Source: Palsa-504 sp963739615
Lineage (GTDB): Bacteria > Actinomycetota > Actinomycetes > Streptosporangiales > Streptosporangiaceae
Assembly (NCBI GenBank): GCA_963739615.1
Contig: CAVUBD010000016.1
Span: forward strand, 124,001 to 188,000
DNA length: 64,000 nucleotides
Reading direction: 5' to 3'
Part shown: positions 37,161-46,510 of the stretch, piece by piece
How positions within the stretch are numbered: the stretch's first letter is position 1
Layout of the letters: the number at the start of each line of letters is the position of its first letter
Made by a program: the position numbers and the translations under genes
Notes under the pieces: model-generated
What the model was told of the DNA's origin: nothing
The model's database searches: none
Seen by the model: the letters and a program-made list of their open reading frames with translations, nothing else

Positions 37161-38411
37161 TCATACGGCGGCCAACCGGGCGCTCTCGTCGTTGACCCAG
37201 AGGCGGAGCAGCCCGCGCAGGTGCGCGATGAACTGGTCATGCTCATGTTCTGGATATACCGAACGGACCGTCCGTATCAGCAGCTGGTCAAAGTCAGGGC
37301 CCGCCACCCAGTCCAGCACGATCTCGTCCAGGTGCGACAGGCTGGTCGCGCAGAAGTCGTAGTAGCGTGCGGAGTCGAAGTAGCCGTCGGCCAGCACCCG
37401 GTAGGCGGCCAGCTTCTCCGCATATGACATCCCGGCCTCGTCGGCGACCGCGAAGTACCGGTCCGTCTCCAGGTCGAGCTCGGCCCTGCGGCCGGTTACC
37501 TGGACGAACACGCACCACTTGACCAGTGCCTTCATCGCCCATGGGAAGTAGTAGTGCAAGCTGGTCAGGGCCACGTCCGGGCAGGCGTTGGCGTAGTCGA
37601 TGGGGTAGACCTCGCGGCCGGAGACCAGGGTCTCGCAGGAATTGAACTCCCACTTGAAGAACGCGTTGACCAGCCGCCCGATCGTCACCACCTCGTCGCC
37701 CGCCTGCGGCGAGAGGAAGCTGTGGTCGACCGAGTAGCGCAGGTGCATGGGCTGTTCGGGCTGGAACCGCATGACCATGGTCTCGGCCCCGATGGACAGC
37801 GAGCGGGCGAAGACGTCGTAGTCGATGGCCTTCTGCAGGTGCATGAGCATCTCACCGCTGGCGTCGTAGGCGGCGTGCAGTTCGTCGGCGTTACGGATGC
37901 GGGAGACGCCGCGCCAGGCGCCGCCGTCGTAGGGCTTCATGAACAGCGGATAGCCGATCCGCCCGGCGATGGCGTCGAGGTCGAACGGCCGGTTGTAGCG
38001 GGCGGCGGTGTAGGCGTATCGGTTGTTGTCGAGCGGGTTCTTATAGGGCACGAGCACCGTCTCTGGCACCTTGAGCCCGAGCCGAATCATCGCGCAGTAG
38101 GCCGCGTGCTTCTCCATCGACTGGAACGTGAACGGGCTGTTCAGCAGGTAGACGCCGTCCATCAGCGCGACCTTCTTGAGCCACTCCCTCGGGTGGTAGT
38201 ACCAGTACGCGAGCCGGTCGATGACCAGGTCGTAGCGGGGATGGTCGCGCAGGCTGAACGGCTCGATGGTGATCCGCTCGCAGTCGAAGGCGTGCCGGCC
38301 GCCGCCCGGCCCGCCGACCGGGCCCAGCCGGCGCAAGATCTCCTCGAACGCCGTCGGCCAGTCCTCCTCGGTCCCGAGCAGCAGACCGATCGTGTGCCTG
38401 GTGGCGGTCAA
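37161..38411 (-). CDS. ATP-grasp enzyme of unknown substrate
   Basis: The 416-residue protein has an ATP-grasp fold. The N-terminal part includes DRLAYWYYHPREWLKKVALM, the ATP-lid region is GYPLFMKPYDGGAWRGVSRI (about 150-170), and the C-terminal half includes FFKWEFNSCETLV and YPIDYANACPD. It should activate a carboxylate as acyl-phosphate and ligate it to an amine or thiol. The start is TTG and overlaps the esterase stop (TTGA), so the two are coupled. I do not know the substrate. Confidence 0.8.
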   Translation of the reverse strand: MTATRHTIGLLLGTEEDWPTAFEEILRRLGPVGGPGGGRHAFDCERITIEPFSLRDHPRYDLVIDRLAYWYYHPREWLKKVALMDGVYLLNSPFTFQSMEKHAAYCAMIRLGLKVPETVLVPYKNPLDNNRYAYTAARYNRPFDLDAIAGRIGYPLFMKPYDGGAWRGVSRIRNADELHAAYDASGEMLMHLQKAIDYDVFARSLSIGAETMVMRFQPEQPMHLRYSVDHSFLSPQAGDEVVTIGRLVNAFFKWEFNSCETLVSGREVYPIDYANACPDVALTSLHYYFPWAMKALVKWCVFVQVTGRRAELDLETDRYFAVADEAGMSYAEKLAAYRVLADGYFDSARYYDFCATSLSHLDEIVLDWVAGPDFDQLLIRTVRSVYPEHEHDQFIAHLRGLLRLWVNDESARLAAV

Positions 38412-39530
38412 TGAGAGCTCCCGTCGTCAGCGTTGCTTACCGGGGACACCTGGCGCAGCAGCCGGGTGAGATGCGGGTCGAGCGCGTCCCGCCAGGCAGT
38501 GTAGTTGTGCATATCCGGCAGCTCGTGCAGCGCGGCCGGGTACCCCCGCGCCCGCAGGGCGTCGGCCATCAGCCGGTTGTTGGCCAGGTTCTCCTCGATC
38601 CCGCCGCAGGTCAGGACGACGGGTACAGGGCGGCCTCCGGGGGCGCCCGCGGGCACGCTGGCCACGAAGTCGACCACGCGCGGGTAATGGCGGAACCATC
38701 GCTCGTGGTCATCGAAGCGCGGGCAGAAAAAGCTGCCGGACTGCAGGAACAGCCCGTCGAACGCGTCCGGGTAACGCCAGTGCGCGTGCAGCAGGGCCAG
38801 CGCGCCGAGGCTGGTCCCCATCCCGATCCGCACGCTTGTCGGCAGCCGGGCGGCCAGGGCCGGGATGACGGCGCACGTCAGGGCCTGGGCGTAGTGCGCA
38901 TTGGCCGAGTACCAGGGGTCCCGCGGCCCCGGGCTGAGCAGCGCGGCCCGCAGCGGAGGCAGCCAGCCGCCCGTCATGCCCGCAGAAAGGTAGCCGGTGA
39001 GGCTGGCCAGCACGTCATATTCCGGCCCGTCGTGCACGACGAGCAGCGGCAGGACTTCATCGTCGCGGGTACCGGCCGGAGCCCAGGTCCAGACCGAGAT
39101 CGCGCCGTCGAGAGAACCGCCGGGGACCTCGAAGGAGGCGACGCGACCGGATTCGGCCGGGGCCGTGAGCCAGCCCGGCGGCGCGTAGCCGGGGAACTCG
39201 AGCACGCTCTTGGGCCCGAACGCGCCCTGGACCTGCCGCGGGTTACCCGGATCGGTGACGGTCTCGGCGCCGCCGTCGCGATGGCGGAGCTCGAGGAGAT
39301 ACTCCATCCGCGCCACCGGCGGCCGGTTAATCGTGAGCATCCAGCCGCCGCCAGGGCCGTCGGGCCGGCGGCTGAACGGGCCGGAAGTCGAGCAGATCCC
39401 CCGGGATGCGCACGTCCTGGCTCAGCCGCACGCCGGCCAGCCGGCTCGCGGGGTCGGCGACCCGGAACGTCACGGTCGTGCCGTCAGACCGGGCCGCCGC
39501 CGCCGGTTCGATTCCGGATACGCCGGTCAC
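38408..39530 (-). pseudogene. Enterochelin-esterase-like alpha/beta hydrolase, frameshifted near the 5' end
   Basis: The long frame (39340-38408) holds the hydrolase: LPLLVVHDGPEY, the nucleophile elbow GMGTSLGALALLHAHWRYP, and LPDMHNYTAWRDAL with the catalytic histidine. The family normally has an N-terminal Ig-like domain. Its start is visible in a second frame, 39530-39327, reading VTFRVADPASRL and VRLSQDVRIPGD. The frames join near 39375 by one base. The GTG at 39530 overlaps the phosphatase stop as GTGA. Without the shift this is a complete esterase, so the lesion is recent or a read error. Confidence 0.7.
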
Positions 39531-41494
39531 CTGCTCGGGCCGTCCTGAGCCGCTGACGGGCTCGCCTTGACCGGGCGGTCCGCGCGGATGACCAGCATCG
39601 TGACGTCGTCGACCAGGTTGCCCGTGATGAAGTCGTACATGGCCTGGCGCATCGACGCCACGATCCGGTCCGGCTGCTCGCCGGCCAGACCGGTCAGCTC
39701 ATCCGCCATCCGGTCCTGGAAGCAGGTGTTATCCGGGCCGCGGGCTTGCGCCACACCGTCGGTATAAAGGAACAGCACGTCGCCTGGGTCCATCGTCAGG
39801 TCCTGGAGGGCGGGCTCGGCGTCGCCGAACAGGCCGAGGGGAAGGCCGCCGCCGTTCATCATCCGGACCCGGCCGTCCCCGCGCAGCAAGATCGCGGCCG
39901 GGTGGCCGGCGCTGCCGATGACCACCTGCAACTTGCCGTCCCGCCAGGACAGGTGCGCGATGTTCGCCGTGACGAAGCCGCCGTCAAGCGAGAGCTCCTC
40001 GGCCATGAGGATCTCGTTGGTGCCGGCCAGCACCTCGCCGGGATCGGCGCAGCGGCGCGCGAGGACGCGGATCGCGTGCCTGGCCGCGGCCGTGACGGCG
40101 GCCGCCTCCTCGCCCTTGCCGCAGACGTCGCCGATGGCCAGGCCCCAGCCGGCCGGCGTCTGGTAGACGTCATAGAAATCGCCGCCGACCTCCGGGTCCT
40201 CGGCCGCGGCGAGGTAGGTCGCCGCGTGCTTCACCCCGGGAATATCGGGCATCTTGCGCGGCAGCAAACTGGCCGCCAGGGCGTCGGCGGTATCGGAGCG
40301 GCGCCTGAAGGTCCGGTCCACCTTGATCGCCAGGGCCATCTGCGCGCCGAGCTCCTCAACCAGGGCGAGGTCGGCCACCTTGAAGTGGCCGTCAGCGGCC
40401 CGCCGGATCAAAGTCAGCACGCCGTACCGGTTCTCGCCGTCCGACAGCGGCACAGAAAGCACGGACGTGGCGTTCAGCTTGACCAGCAGCGGCTCACCGT
40501 CCAGGCCGTCGCCGAGGACGCCCGCGTCGTCCACGTGGGCGACCAGGGCCGCGCGGCCTGACTCGTGCACGGCGCACGGAATGGACCCTGGCGGCGGATC
40601 CACGGCGCTGACGGCACCGGCCAGCTCGGCGTGCCCGAGGTCGTCGGGTCCGAGCACGAACTGCCGCCGCATCCGGTACCGGCGCTCGAGATCGACTATC
40701 ACCCAGGCCCTGAGCTCGCCCGCGATCAGCCGCGCGCACCGCTGCAGGGTCCTGGACTCGCTGAAGCCCTCGTTCTCGAGCAGCAGCCTGGCCATCGCGG
40801 TGACCAGATCAAGCCGCCGGGTGAGAGCCTGCAGCGCCCCCAGCCGGGCACCGGCGGGCTCCGGCCGGGCACCGGCGGGCTCCGGCCGGGCACCGGCGGG
40901 CTCGGGGGCCGCGACCTCGCGGACCGCGACCATCAGCGGGTCGGCCTCGCCGCGGAGCCCGACCCGGCCGATGACGAGCTCGCTCGGCGCCAGGCCGTCC
41001 GCGGCCAGCAGGGCGCACCGGATCCGGCGCTCCCGGCCGGTCCGGCCGACGGCGGTGAGCTGAGAGTGCACCGCGGCCCGCGACGGCAAGTTGACGAAGG
41101 CCGTGAACGGGCGGCCGGTCGCGTATCCGGGCTTGGCCCCGATCAGGTCGCCCGCCGACCTGTTGACCCGCTGGACCGTGCCGTCGCGGGTGAGCAGGAA
41201 CAGCGGCACGGGCGTGTCCTGGAAGGCCGCGCGCAGCAGGCTGCGCTCGGCGCTGTCGCCGCCCGGCTGGCTTCCCTGCGGCGGACGGCCTGCCGGGCCG
41301 TCTGGCGCGGCCTGTCCCGCCCTGAGCAGGTCGAGCGCGCCTTCAAGCTCGGTGAACGCGGCCTCGAGCACGTCGCCGGGTTCGGCGCCTGGTGACCTGG
41401 ACGCCTGGCGGAGCGCGGCATACCGCGCCGCCAGTCCGGCAACCTGGTCACCGCCTCCGTCGCGCGCTCCGTCCTGCGCTGGGGTTTCGTTCAT
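39527..41494 (-). CDS. PAS-GAF-PP2C (SpoIIE/RsbU-type) serine phosphatase
   Basis: The 655-residue phosphatase has a PAS domain (about 90-190, PVPLFLLTRDGTVQRVNRSA), a GAF domain (about 220-400) and a C-terminal PP2C domain (about 425-645, EVGGDFYDVYQ, AIGDVCGKGEEAA, DVLFLYTDGVAQARG). Such enzymes dephosphorylate STAS antagonists in partner-switching pathways. A three-fold 21-bp repeat (40843-40904) gives Glu-Pro-Ala-Gly-Ala-Arg-Pro between PAS and GAF. It lies 19 bases downstream of the receiver-phosphatase gene and overlaps the esterase start. Confidence 0.9.
   Translation of the reverse strand: MNETPAQDGARDGGGDQVAGLAARYAALRQASRSPGAEPGDVLEAAFTELEGALDLLRAGQAAPDGPAGRPPQGSQPGGDSAERSLLRAAFQDTPVPLFLLTRDGTVQRVNRSAGDLIGAKPGYATGRPFTAFVNLPSRAAVHSQLTAVGRTGRERRIRCALLAADGLAPSELVIGRVGLRGEADPLMVAVREVAAPEPAGARPEPAGARPEPAGARLGALQALTRRLDLVTAMARLLLENEGFSESRTLQRCARLIAGELRAWVIVDLERRYRMRRQFVLGPDDLGHAELAGAVSAVDPPPGSIPCAVHESGRAALVAHVDDAGVLGDGLDGEPLLVKLNATSVLSVPLSDGENRYGVLTLIRRAADGHFKVADLALVEELGAQMALAIKVDRTFRRRSDTADALAASLLPRKMPDIPGVKHAATYLAAAEDPEVGGDFYDVYQTPAGWGLAIGDVCGKGEEAAAVTAAARHAIRVLARRCADPGEVLAGTNEILMAEELSLDGGFVTANIAHLSWRDGKLQVVIGSAGHPAAILLRGDGRVRMMNGGGLPLGLFGDAEPALQDLTMDPGDVLFLYTDGVAQARGPDNTCFQDRMADELTGLAGEQPDRIVASMRQAMYDFITGNLVDDVTMLVIRADRPVKASPSAAQDGPSR
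40843..40904. repeat. 21-bp tandem repeat, three copies, inside the PP2C phosphatase gene
   Basis: The unit GCCGGGCACCGGCGGGCTCC plus G occurs three times, in frame, giving a seven-residue Pro-Glu-Pro-Ala-Gly-Ala-Arg linker repeat on the minus strand. Copy-number change would only alter the linker length. Confidence 0.88.
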
Positions 41495-41513
41495 GGGCAG
41501 GCCCCTATCCCGG

Positions 41514-43097
41514 CTACCTGGTCACCGGGGTCCGTCGCAGCGCGATCATCGCAACATCGTCCTCCCGGGGACCGAAGATGGACATCAGGTGGTTGGTGAA
41601 GGCCTCGATGTCGGCGCCGCCGACTTCCTGAGCGGCCACGCGCAGTTTCTCCAGGTTGACGTCGATCAGCACGCCCCGCTCCTCCACCAGGCCATCGGTC
41701 ATCAGCAGCGCGGTGCCTCCCGCCGGCAAGAACGTCGTTTCGATGTGCGGCTCATGCATGGGCAGCCCAAGCAGGAGGCCTCCCTCGCCAAGATAAGCCG
41801 CGCGGGCGCCGTCCACCAGCAGCAGGGGCATGTGCCCGCAGTTCACGATCTGCAGTTCACCGGAGGCGGGATCCAGCAGGGCCAGGCAGAGGGTGGCGAT
41901 GATGCCCGGGTGATAGCGGGTCAGGACCTGGTTGACCAGGCCGGTGATGGCCACCGGGGAGTGCGATTCGGTGGCGAAGGCCCGCAGCGCGTGCCTGAGC
42001 TCGCCCATGACGGTCGCGGCGTGCAGCGAGTGCCCCTGCACATCGCCGATCGCGACCAGGACCTTGTCGCCCCAGCGGAGCGCCTCGTAGAAGTCGCCGC
42101 CGACCTCGGCCTGATCACTGGCCGGGATGTAGCGGAACGACATGGCCAGGCCCGGCACCTCGGGCAGGGCCGCGGGCAGGAAGCTCCGCTGCAGGGTCAT
42201 GGCGACGAGGTGCTCTTCGGCGTAGGAGCGCAGGGCCGCCACGGCCAGCGCGACGGACTGCACGAGCTGGCGGAGGATCTGCCGCTCCTCATCGCCGGGT
42301 ACGCCCTCACCCGCGACCGCGATCGCCACCGCAGGCCGGTCTGCTTTCGTCCGGGCCGCCGCCAGGCAGACATCGGACCGTAGCGTGCTGTCCGGGACCA
42401 GCCGCAGCCACTCCTGCTGGTTGACCATCACGGCCGTGCTCGCCCCGCCCGCGCCGAGCACGTGCCCGACCACCCGGTCCGCCAGCCCCCGGGGCCCGCC
42501 GCGGCGTACGGGCTCAGGGTGCAGCGGGGCGGCCGATATCCGGCGGACCTGGCCATCCGGCATTTCCAGGATCACGACGGCGGGCGCGGCGAAGATCCGC
42601 GCGGCGCCCGCGGCCGCGGCGCAGGCCAGCCCGTCGAAGGTGGCGGCCGCGTTGATGTCCAGGGTCGAGGAGGTCAGCGCGGCCAGCAAGGATGCCGTCC
42701 GCTCGGCGCGCTGACGCGCGCGGGAATGGCGCAGCACGGCCACGACGACGGCGAGCAGTTCGGCAGGTTCCGTCGGCTCGGTCAGGTAGGCGTCGGCGCC
42801 CTGCGTCAGGCCGTGGGCCCGGTCGGCGACGCCGACCGCGGTGGCGGAGACCTGGATCACCGGTATCGCGGCGGTCCGCGGGTCGTCCTTGATCTGCCGG
42901 CAGACCTCGTAGCCGGTCATATCGGGCAGGTTGATGTCGAGCAGGACCAGCTCGGCCGCCTGGACCTTATCCAGGCCCTCGCGTCCGGTGGTGGCTTCGA
43001 TCACCGTATGGCCCGCCCGCCGCATCCAGGTGGCCAGGAGGTAGCGCTTGGCCTCATCGTCCTCCACCAGGAGCACGATCGCCGGGCCGTCGGTCAT
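41514..43097 (-). CDS. Receiver-GAF-PP2C phosphatase (RsbU/RssB-like response regulator)
   Basis: The 527-residue protein has an N-terminal receiver (VLLVEDDEAKRYLL, phospho-Asp in LVLLDINLPDMTGYEVC, VIQVSATA), a central GAF-like domain (about 135-280) and a PP2C domain (about 300-525, EVGGDFYEALRW, AIGDVQGHSLHAA, LLMTDGLVEERG). Phosphorylation by the upstream hybrid kinase would be expected to control its phosphatase activity on a STAS protein. It overlaps the kinase stop by four bases. Confidence 0.92.
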   Translation of the reverse strand: MTDGPAIVLLVEDDEAKRYLLATWMRRAGHTVIEATTGREGLDKVQAAELVLLDINLPDMTGYEVCRQIKDDPRTAAIPVIQVSATAVGVADRAHGLTQGADAYLTEPTEPAELLAVVVAVLRHSRARQRAERTASLLAALTSSTLDINAAATFDGLACAAAAGAARIFAAPAVVILEMPDGQVRRISAAPLHPEPVRRGGPRGLADRVVGHVLGAGGASTAVMVNQQEWLRLVPDSTLRSDVCLAAARTKADRPAVAIAVAGEGVPGDEERQILRQLVQSVALAVAALRSYAEEHLVAMTLQRSFLPAALPEVPGLAMSFRYIPASDQAEVGGDFYEALRWGDKVLVAIGDVQGHSLHAATVMGELRHALRAFATESHSPVAITGLVNQVLTRYHPGIIATLCLALLDPASGELQIVNCGHMPLLLVDGARAAYLGEGGLLLGLPMHEPHIETTFLPAGGTALLMTDGLVEERGVLIDVNLEKLRVAAQEVGGADIEAFTNHLMSIFGPREDDVAMIALRRTPVTR

Positions 43098-44731
43098 CGT
43101 GCCCCTCGCATGACGCCGCGGATCGTGAACTCCAGCCGTGCGCGGGTGAGCTCGTCCTTGCGCAGCAGGGCGGCCGCGCGCGGCGGCCGGGGCGCATCCC
43201 CGCCGGTGATGACGATGGCGGGTACCGAGGAGGGCAGCCGGGCCAGCAGGGTGGCGCCGTCCAGGCCCGGCATCGCCATGTCCGCCAGGACGAGGTCGAC
43301 CGGGGTTCCGGCGAGGAGGGCGAGGGCCTGGGCGCCGTCGGCGGCCTCGATCAAGCGGTCTGCGATCGGGGTCAGCATGGCCCTGAGCACCTGCCGGAAG
43401 CTGGCGTCGTCGTCGGCCAGGACCACGGTACCGACGGCCGGGGTGCCGTGCGGCAAGCTGAGCACGACCGTGGTGCCCACGCCGTCCTCGCTGGCCAGTT
43501 CCAGGTCCCCGCCCAGGATCCGGGCCAGCCGCCGCGCGTGCGGCAGCCCAAGTCCGGTGCCGCCGCGGCGGATGCCCGGCACCTGGTAGAACTCCTCGAA
43601 GACCTGCTGGTGGAGGCGGGCCGGTATGCCGATGCCGGTGTCAGACACGCTGATCTGGAGGATCTCGCCCTCGACCCGCGCGCTGAGCCGCACCTCACCG
43701 CGGTCGGTGTATTTGATGCCATTGGACAGCAGGTTACGCAAGATGCTGGTCAGCGCGACCTCATCGGTGAGGATCCGGTCCGGTGCGCCGTCCTCGCTGA
43801 CGACGACCTCGACGGGCCTGCCTTCCGCCATCGGGCGGCCAAGACCGCGCAGGCGGCCGAACACCGCGCGCAGGCTGACGACGGCCGGGTCGAGGTGGAG
43901 CTGCCCGGACTCGGCCTTGGCCACGTCGAGGAGGTCGTTGACCAGGGCGAGCAGGACGCTGCCGGAATTCTTGATGAGCTCGACCTGGTAGAGCCGTTCG
44001 GGGTCGAGCCCGCCCTCGGCGGTGGGCTCGGCCAGCAGCCGGGTCAGCCCGATGATCGAGTTGAGTGGTGTCCGCAGCTCGTGGCTGACGTTCGCCCAGA
44101 ACCTGTCCTTGGACTCCGAGGCCGCGCGCAGCCGCTGTGATGTCTCGTCAAGCTCGGCGTAGAGGGCTACGACACCGCGGTTGGTCTGCTCGAGTTCTCC
44201 GGACAACTCGCGGTGCAGCGCCATGACGCCCTGATTGGTCTCCTGCAGCTCGGAGTTAAGCAGCAGCAGCTGTTCCTTCTGCTTCTTGAGATCTTCGAGC
44301 GCGGAGATCAGGTCCTGGTTCTGCCGCCGCACCTCGTCGAGTGCGGACTGGGGCGCGGCGGCAGCCAGCCGCTCCTGGATCAGGCGCATGTCGGGCCGCA
44401 CATCCGGCGGCCGCCGTTTGGTCATCCGCACCACATTTCCATCCGCGCTGACCCGGTCCATGAGCCGGGCGGCCGCGGCCATCCCATCGGCGGGCGGTTC
44501 GCCATCCAGGGTGACGGTCAGCACCAAATCGGTGTCGTCGATGCCGAAGGTGATAACCGCGGCGCGGCCGGCCATGACCGCACTGCGGCTGATCTCGCTC
44601 AGGGCGGTGGCCACCCGGACCTGGTCCTGATGTTCGAGCTCCAGGCTGGCGGCCAGGTCCCGGCCCAGCTGGCGAGCCGTGTAGACGTCGCCTCGATCCC
44701 GGACGTCAAGGCGGGCGAGTTCGGAGGTCAT
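43094..44731 (-). CDS. Hybrid histidine kinase with N-terminal RsbT-like ATPase-derived domain
   Basis: 545 residues. The N-terminal 100 residues look like a degenerate RsbT/RsbW ATPase fold (VRVATALSEISRSAVMAG). Next comes a coiled coil (about 115-205, QNQDLISALEDLKKQKEQLL), HisKA with FWANVSHELRTPLNSIIG (phospho-His near 225), HATPase (about 320-430, NLLSNGIKYTD, GTGLGLPHARRLA) and a C-terminal receiver (about 440-540, VLADDDASFRQVL, DLVLADMAMPGLDGATLL). It has no membrane segment, so it is a cytoplasmic sensor. It is flanked by the ATPase-PP2C fusion and the receiver phosphatase, with four-base overlaps on both sides. Confidence 0.9.
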   Translation of the reverse strand: MTSELARLDVRDRGDVYTARQLGRDLAASLELEHQDQVRVATALSEISRSAVMAGRAAVITFGIDDTDLVLTVTLDGEPPADGMAAAARLMDRVSADGNVVRMTKRRPPDVRPDMRLIQERLAAAAPQSALDEVRRQNQDLISALEDLKKQKEQLLLLNSELQETNQGVMALHRELSGELEQTNRGVVALYAELDETSQRLRAASESKDRFWANVSHELRTPLNSIIGLTRLLAEPTAEGGLDPERLYQVELIKNSGSVLLALVNDLLDVAKAESGQLHLDPAVVSLRAVFGRLRGLGRPMAEGRPVEVVVSEDGAPDRILTDEVALTSILRNLLSNGIKYTDRGEVRLSARVEGEILQISVSDTGIGIPARLHQQVFEEFYQVPGIRRGGTGLGLPHARRLARILGGDLELASEDGVGTTVVLSLPHGTPAVGTVVLADDDASFRQVLRAMLTPIADRLIEAADGAQALALLAGTPVDLVLADMAMPGLDGATLLARLPSSVPAIVITGGDAPRPPRAAALLRKDELTRARLEFTIRGVMRGAR

Positions 44732-45774
44732 GACTTGAGCACTAGCACGCCGGCGTCATCACGGTGAATTCCCGCCTCCGCCAGCAGGACGGCCGCTATG
44801 AGCAGCGGATCCCTCGCCTCCACGCCGGGCATGGCAGCGACTTCCCAGCGGCTGCTTATGCCGTCGGAGTGCAGGATGATCGCCGCCCCGGGCGGCGCCT
44901 CGTGATCAAATTGACGGATGGTACGCGCCTGATGGCCGGCGATTCCTGGCACGGAGAGCATGCTCTTGCGGCGGCCCGCGGACAGGATCGACGCCGCGAC
45001 GTTGCCGAGGCCCGCGAACCGGGCCACGTTCGCGCAGACCTGGACGATGCCGACGGCGCCGCCGCGGGTCCCGCTCATCCGCCGGTGAGCCCGCTCAAGC
45101 AGCGCGGCCGGCTCGCCCGCGGGCTCGTCGAGGACCGCCGCCACGGCCTCAGCCGACGCCGTCGCGGCCAGCGGGCCATGACCGAGGCCATCGGCCAGGA
45201 CGGCGGTGACGGTGTCGTCGGTCTGGACCGCGCCGAAGGCATCGCCGCATTCGAGCTCTCCGGTGATGGGCCTGATCAGGCCGGCGTAGTGGATCTGGGG
45301 CCGGGGAACCGCGGGCCGGGGGCTCGCGGGGCGCCCCGGCTGCGGCCAGAACCGGGCGATCAGCGCCGTCCCGTGGCCCGGCCTGGAATACAGGTCGCTG
45401 AAATCGGCCAGCCGCCTGATCGCCCCGAGGCCGATGCCCAGGGTACCGGCGGTGGAGTGGCCGTCTCGCATGGCCGCCCTGACGTCCGTGAGGCCCGGCC
45501 CTGAATCGATGGTGACGAGGTCGATCCCGGGTACGGCGTCGTCCCGGTTCACGCACAGCAGCAGCGATCCCTGGCGGGCGTGCTTGTACAGGTTCGAGGC
45601 CGCCTCGGTCACGGCGAGCGCGAGCTGGTCGGCGCGGGAGGACGGGAACTGCAGCCGTCCCGCCATGGTCGTCGCCGCGTTCCGGCAGGCGGCCACGGCA
45701 CTGGCGTCCTCGACCAGCAGCCACCGCATGTCCTGCGGGGGCGGGGCTTGCAACGGCCAGTTCAGCGAGACCAT
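44728..45774 (-). CDS. RsbT-like ATPase fused to RsbX-type PP2C phosphatase
   Basis: The 348-residue protein has an N-terminal HATPase_c_2 domain (about 20-145, ALAVTEAASNLYKHARQGSLL, GIGLGAIRRL) and a C-terminal PP2C domain (about 165-345, GDAFGAVQTDDTVTAVLADGLGHG). The DGLGHG motif is characteristic of RsbX, which resets stressosomes by dephosphorylating RsbS/RsbR. Fusion of kinase-like and phosphatase domains suggests both switching arms in one chain. It overlaps the RsbT gene by 13 bases. Confidence 0.9.
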   Translation of the reverse strand: MVSLNWPLQAPPPQDMRWLLVEDASAVAACRNAATTMAGRLQFPSSRADQLALAVTEAASNLYKHARQGSLLLCVNRDDAVPGIDLVTIDSGPGLTDVRAAMRDGHSTAGTLGIGLGAIRRLADFSDLYSRPGHGTALIARFWPQPGRPASPRPAVPRPQIHYAGLIRPITGELECGDAFGAVQTDDTVTAVLADGLGHGPLAATASAEAVAAVLDEPAGEPAALLERAHRRMSGTRGGAVGIVQVCANVARFAGLGNVAASILSAGRRKSMLSVPGIAGHQARTIRQFDHEAPPGAAIILHSDGISSRWEVAAMPGVEARDPLLIAAVLLAEAGIHRDDAGVLVLKS

Positions 45775-46160
45775 TTGACAACCACGACGCTGGTGCCGCC
45801 AGCTGACTTGGAGGTCAGCTCGAATTCGTCCACGAGCCGGCGCGCACCAGACAGGCCCAGGCCCAGTCCTTCGCCCGAGGTCCAGCCATCGGTCAAGGCC
45901 AGTTCGATATCGGCGATGCCCGGGCCTTCGTCGGTGAAGTCGATCCGGATGCCCTTCCTGCCCTGGTCCGAGGTGATCACCTCGACGCGGGCCGTCCCGC
46001 CGCCGCCGTGAACCAGGGCATTGCGGGCCAGTTCGCTGGCCGCGGTGATCACCTTGGTCTGGTCGACCAGGGATAGGCCGCTCTCCGCGGCCACGACCCT
46101 CACCTGCCGCCGGACGCGCACCACGTCGTCTCCCGACTGGATCGGCAACTCATGCATCAA
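45762..46160 (-). CDS. rsbT: RsbT-like serine/threonine kinase (switch protein)
   Basis: This is a 132-residue HATPase_c_2 protein. The N-box is AASELARNALVHGGGG and the G-boxes are DEGPGIADIE and GLGLGLSGARRLVDEF. In stressosomes RsbT phosphorylates RsbS and RsbR on stress and is then released to activate an RsbU-type phosphatase. Here at least two PP2C partners lie downstream. The start overlaps the RsbS stop by four bases. Confidence 0.9.
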   Translation of the reverse strand: MMHELPIQSGDDVVRVRRQVRVVAAESGLSLVDQTKVITAASELARNALVHGGGGTARVEVITSDQGRKGIRIDFTDEGPGIADIELALTDGWTSGEGLGLGLSGARRLVDEFELTSKSAGGTSVVVVKWSR

Positions 46161-46510
46161 GGGTTTCCGCTCAGCATCTCGAGCCCTTTTTCCGCGTTCA
46201 GCGCGGTGCGCACTCCGCGCAGGGACAGCCCCAGCTCGGTGAGGGTGATCGCCACCGCCGGGCGCATCCCGACCAGGACCGTCTCGGCGCCGAACAGCCG
46301 GGAGATGGAACCGATCATGGTCAGCATCCGGCCGATGAAGGAGTCGACGATTTCCACCGCGGTGATGTCGATGATCACGCCGCTCGCGCCGGTCGCGGCC
46401 AGTTCATCGGCCAGGTCCTCCTGCAGCCGCATGACGCTCTCGTCCTGCAGGTCGATCTGGATGGAGACGAACAGGGTCGGCCCGATCTTGAGGATCGGCA
46501 CCCGCTCCAT
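46157..46510 (-). CDS. rsbS: RsbS-like STAS scaffold protein
   Basis: The 117-residue single STAS domain begins MERVPILKIGPTLFVSIQID. The motif EIVDSFIGRML carries the serine (Ser of DSFI) that RsbT phosphorylates in the Bacillus protein. It is the core of the stressosome shell. ATG 46510 overlaps the RsbR TGA (ATGA), which fixes the start; a longer frame upstream lies inside rsbR. Confidence 0.92.
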   Translation of the reverse strand: MERVPILKIGPTLFVSIQIDLQDESVMRLQEDLADELAATGASGVIIDITAVEIVDSFIGRMLTMIGSISRLFGAETVLVGMRPAVAITLTELGLSLRGVRTALNAEKGLEMLSGNP

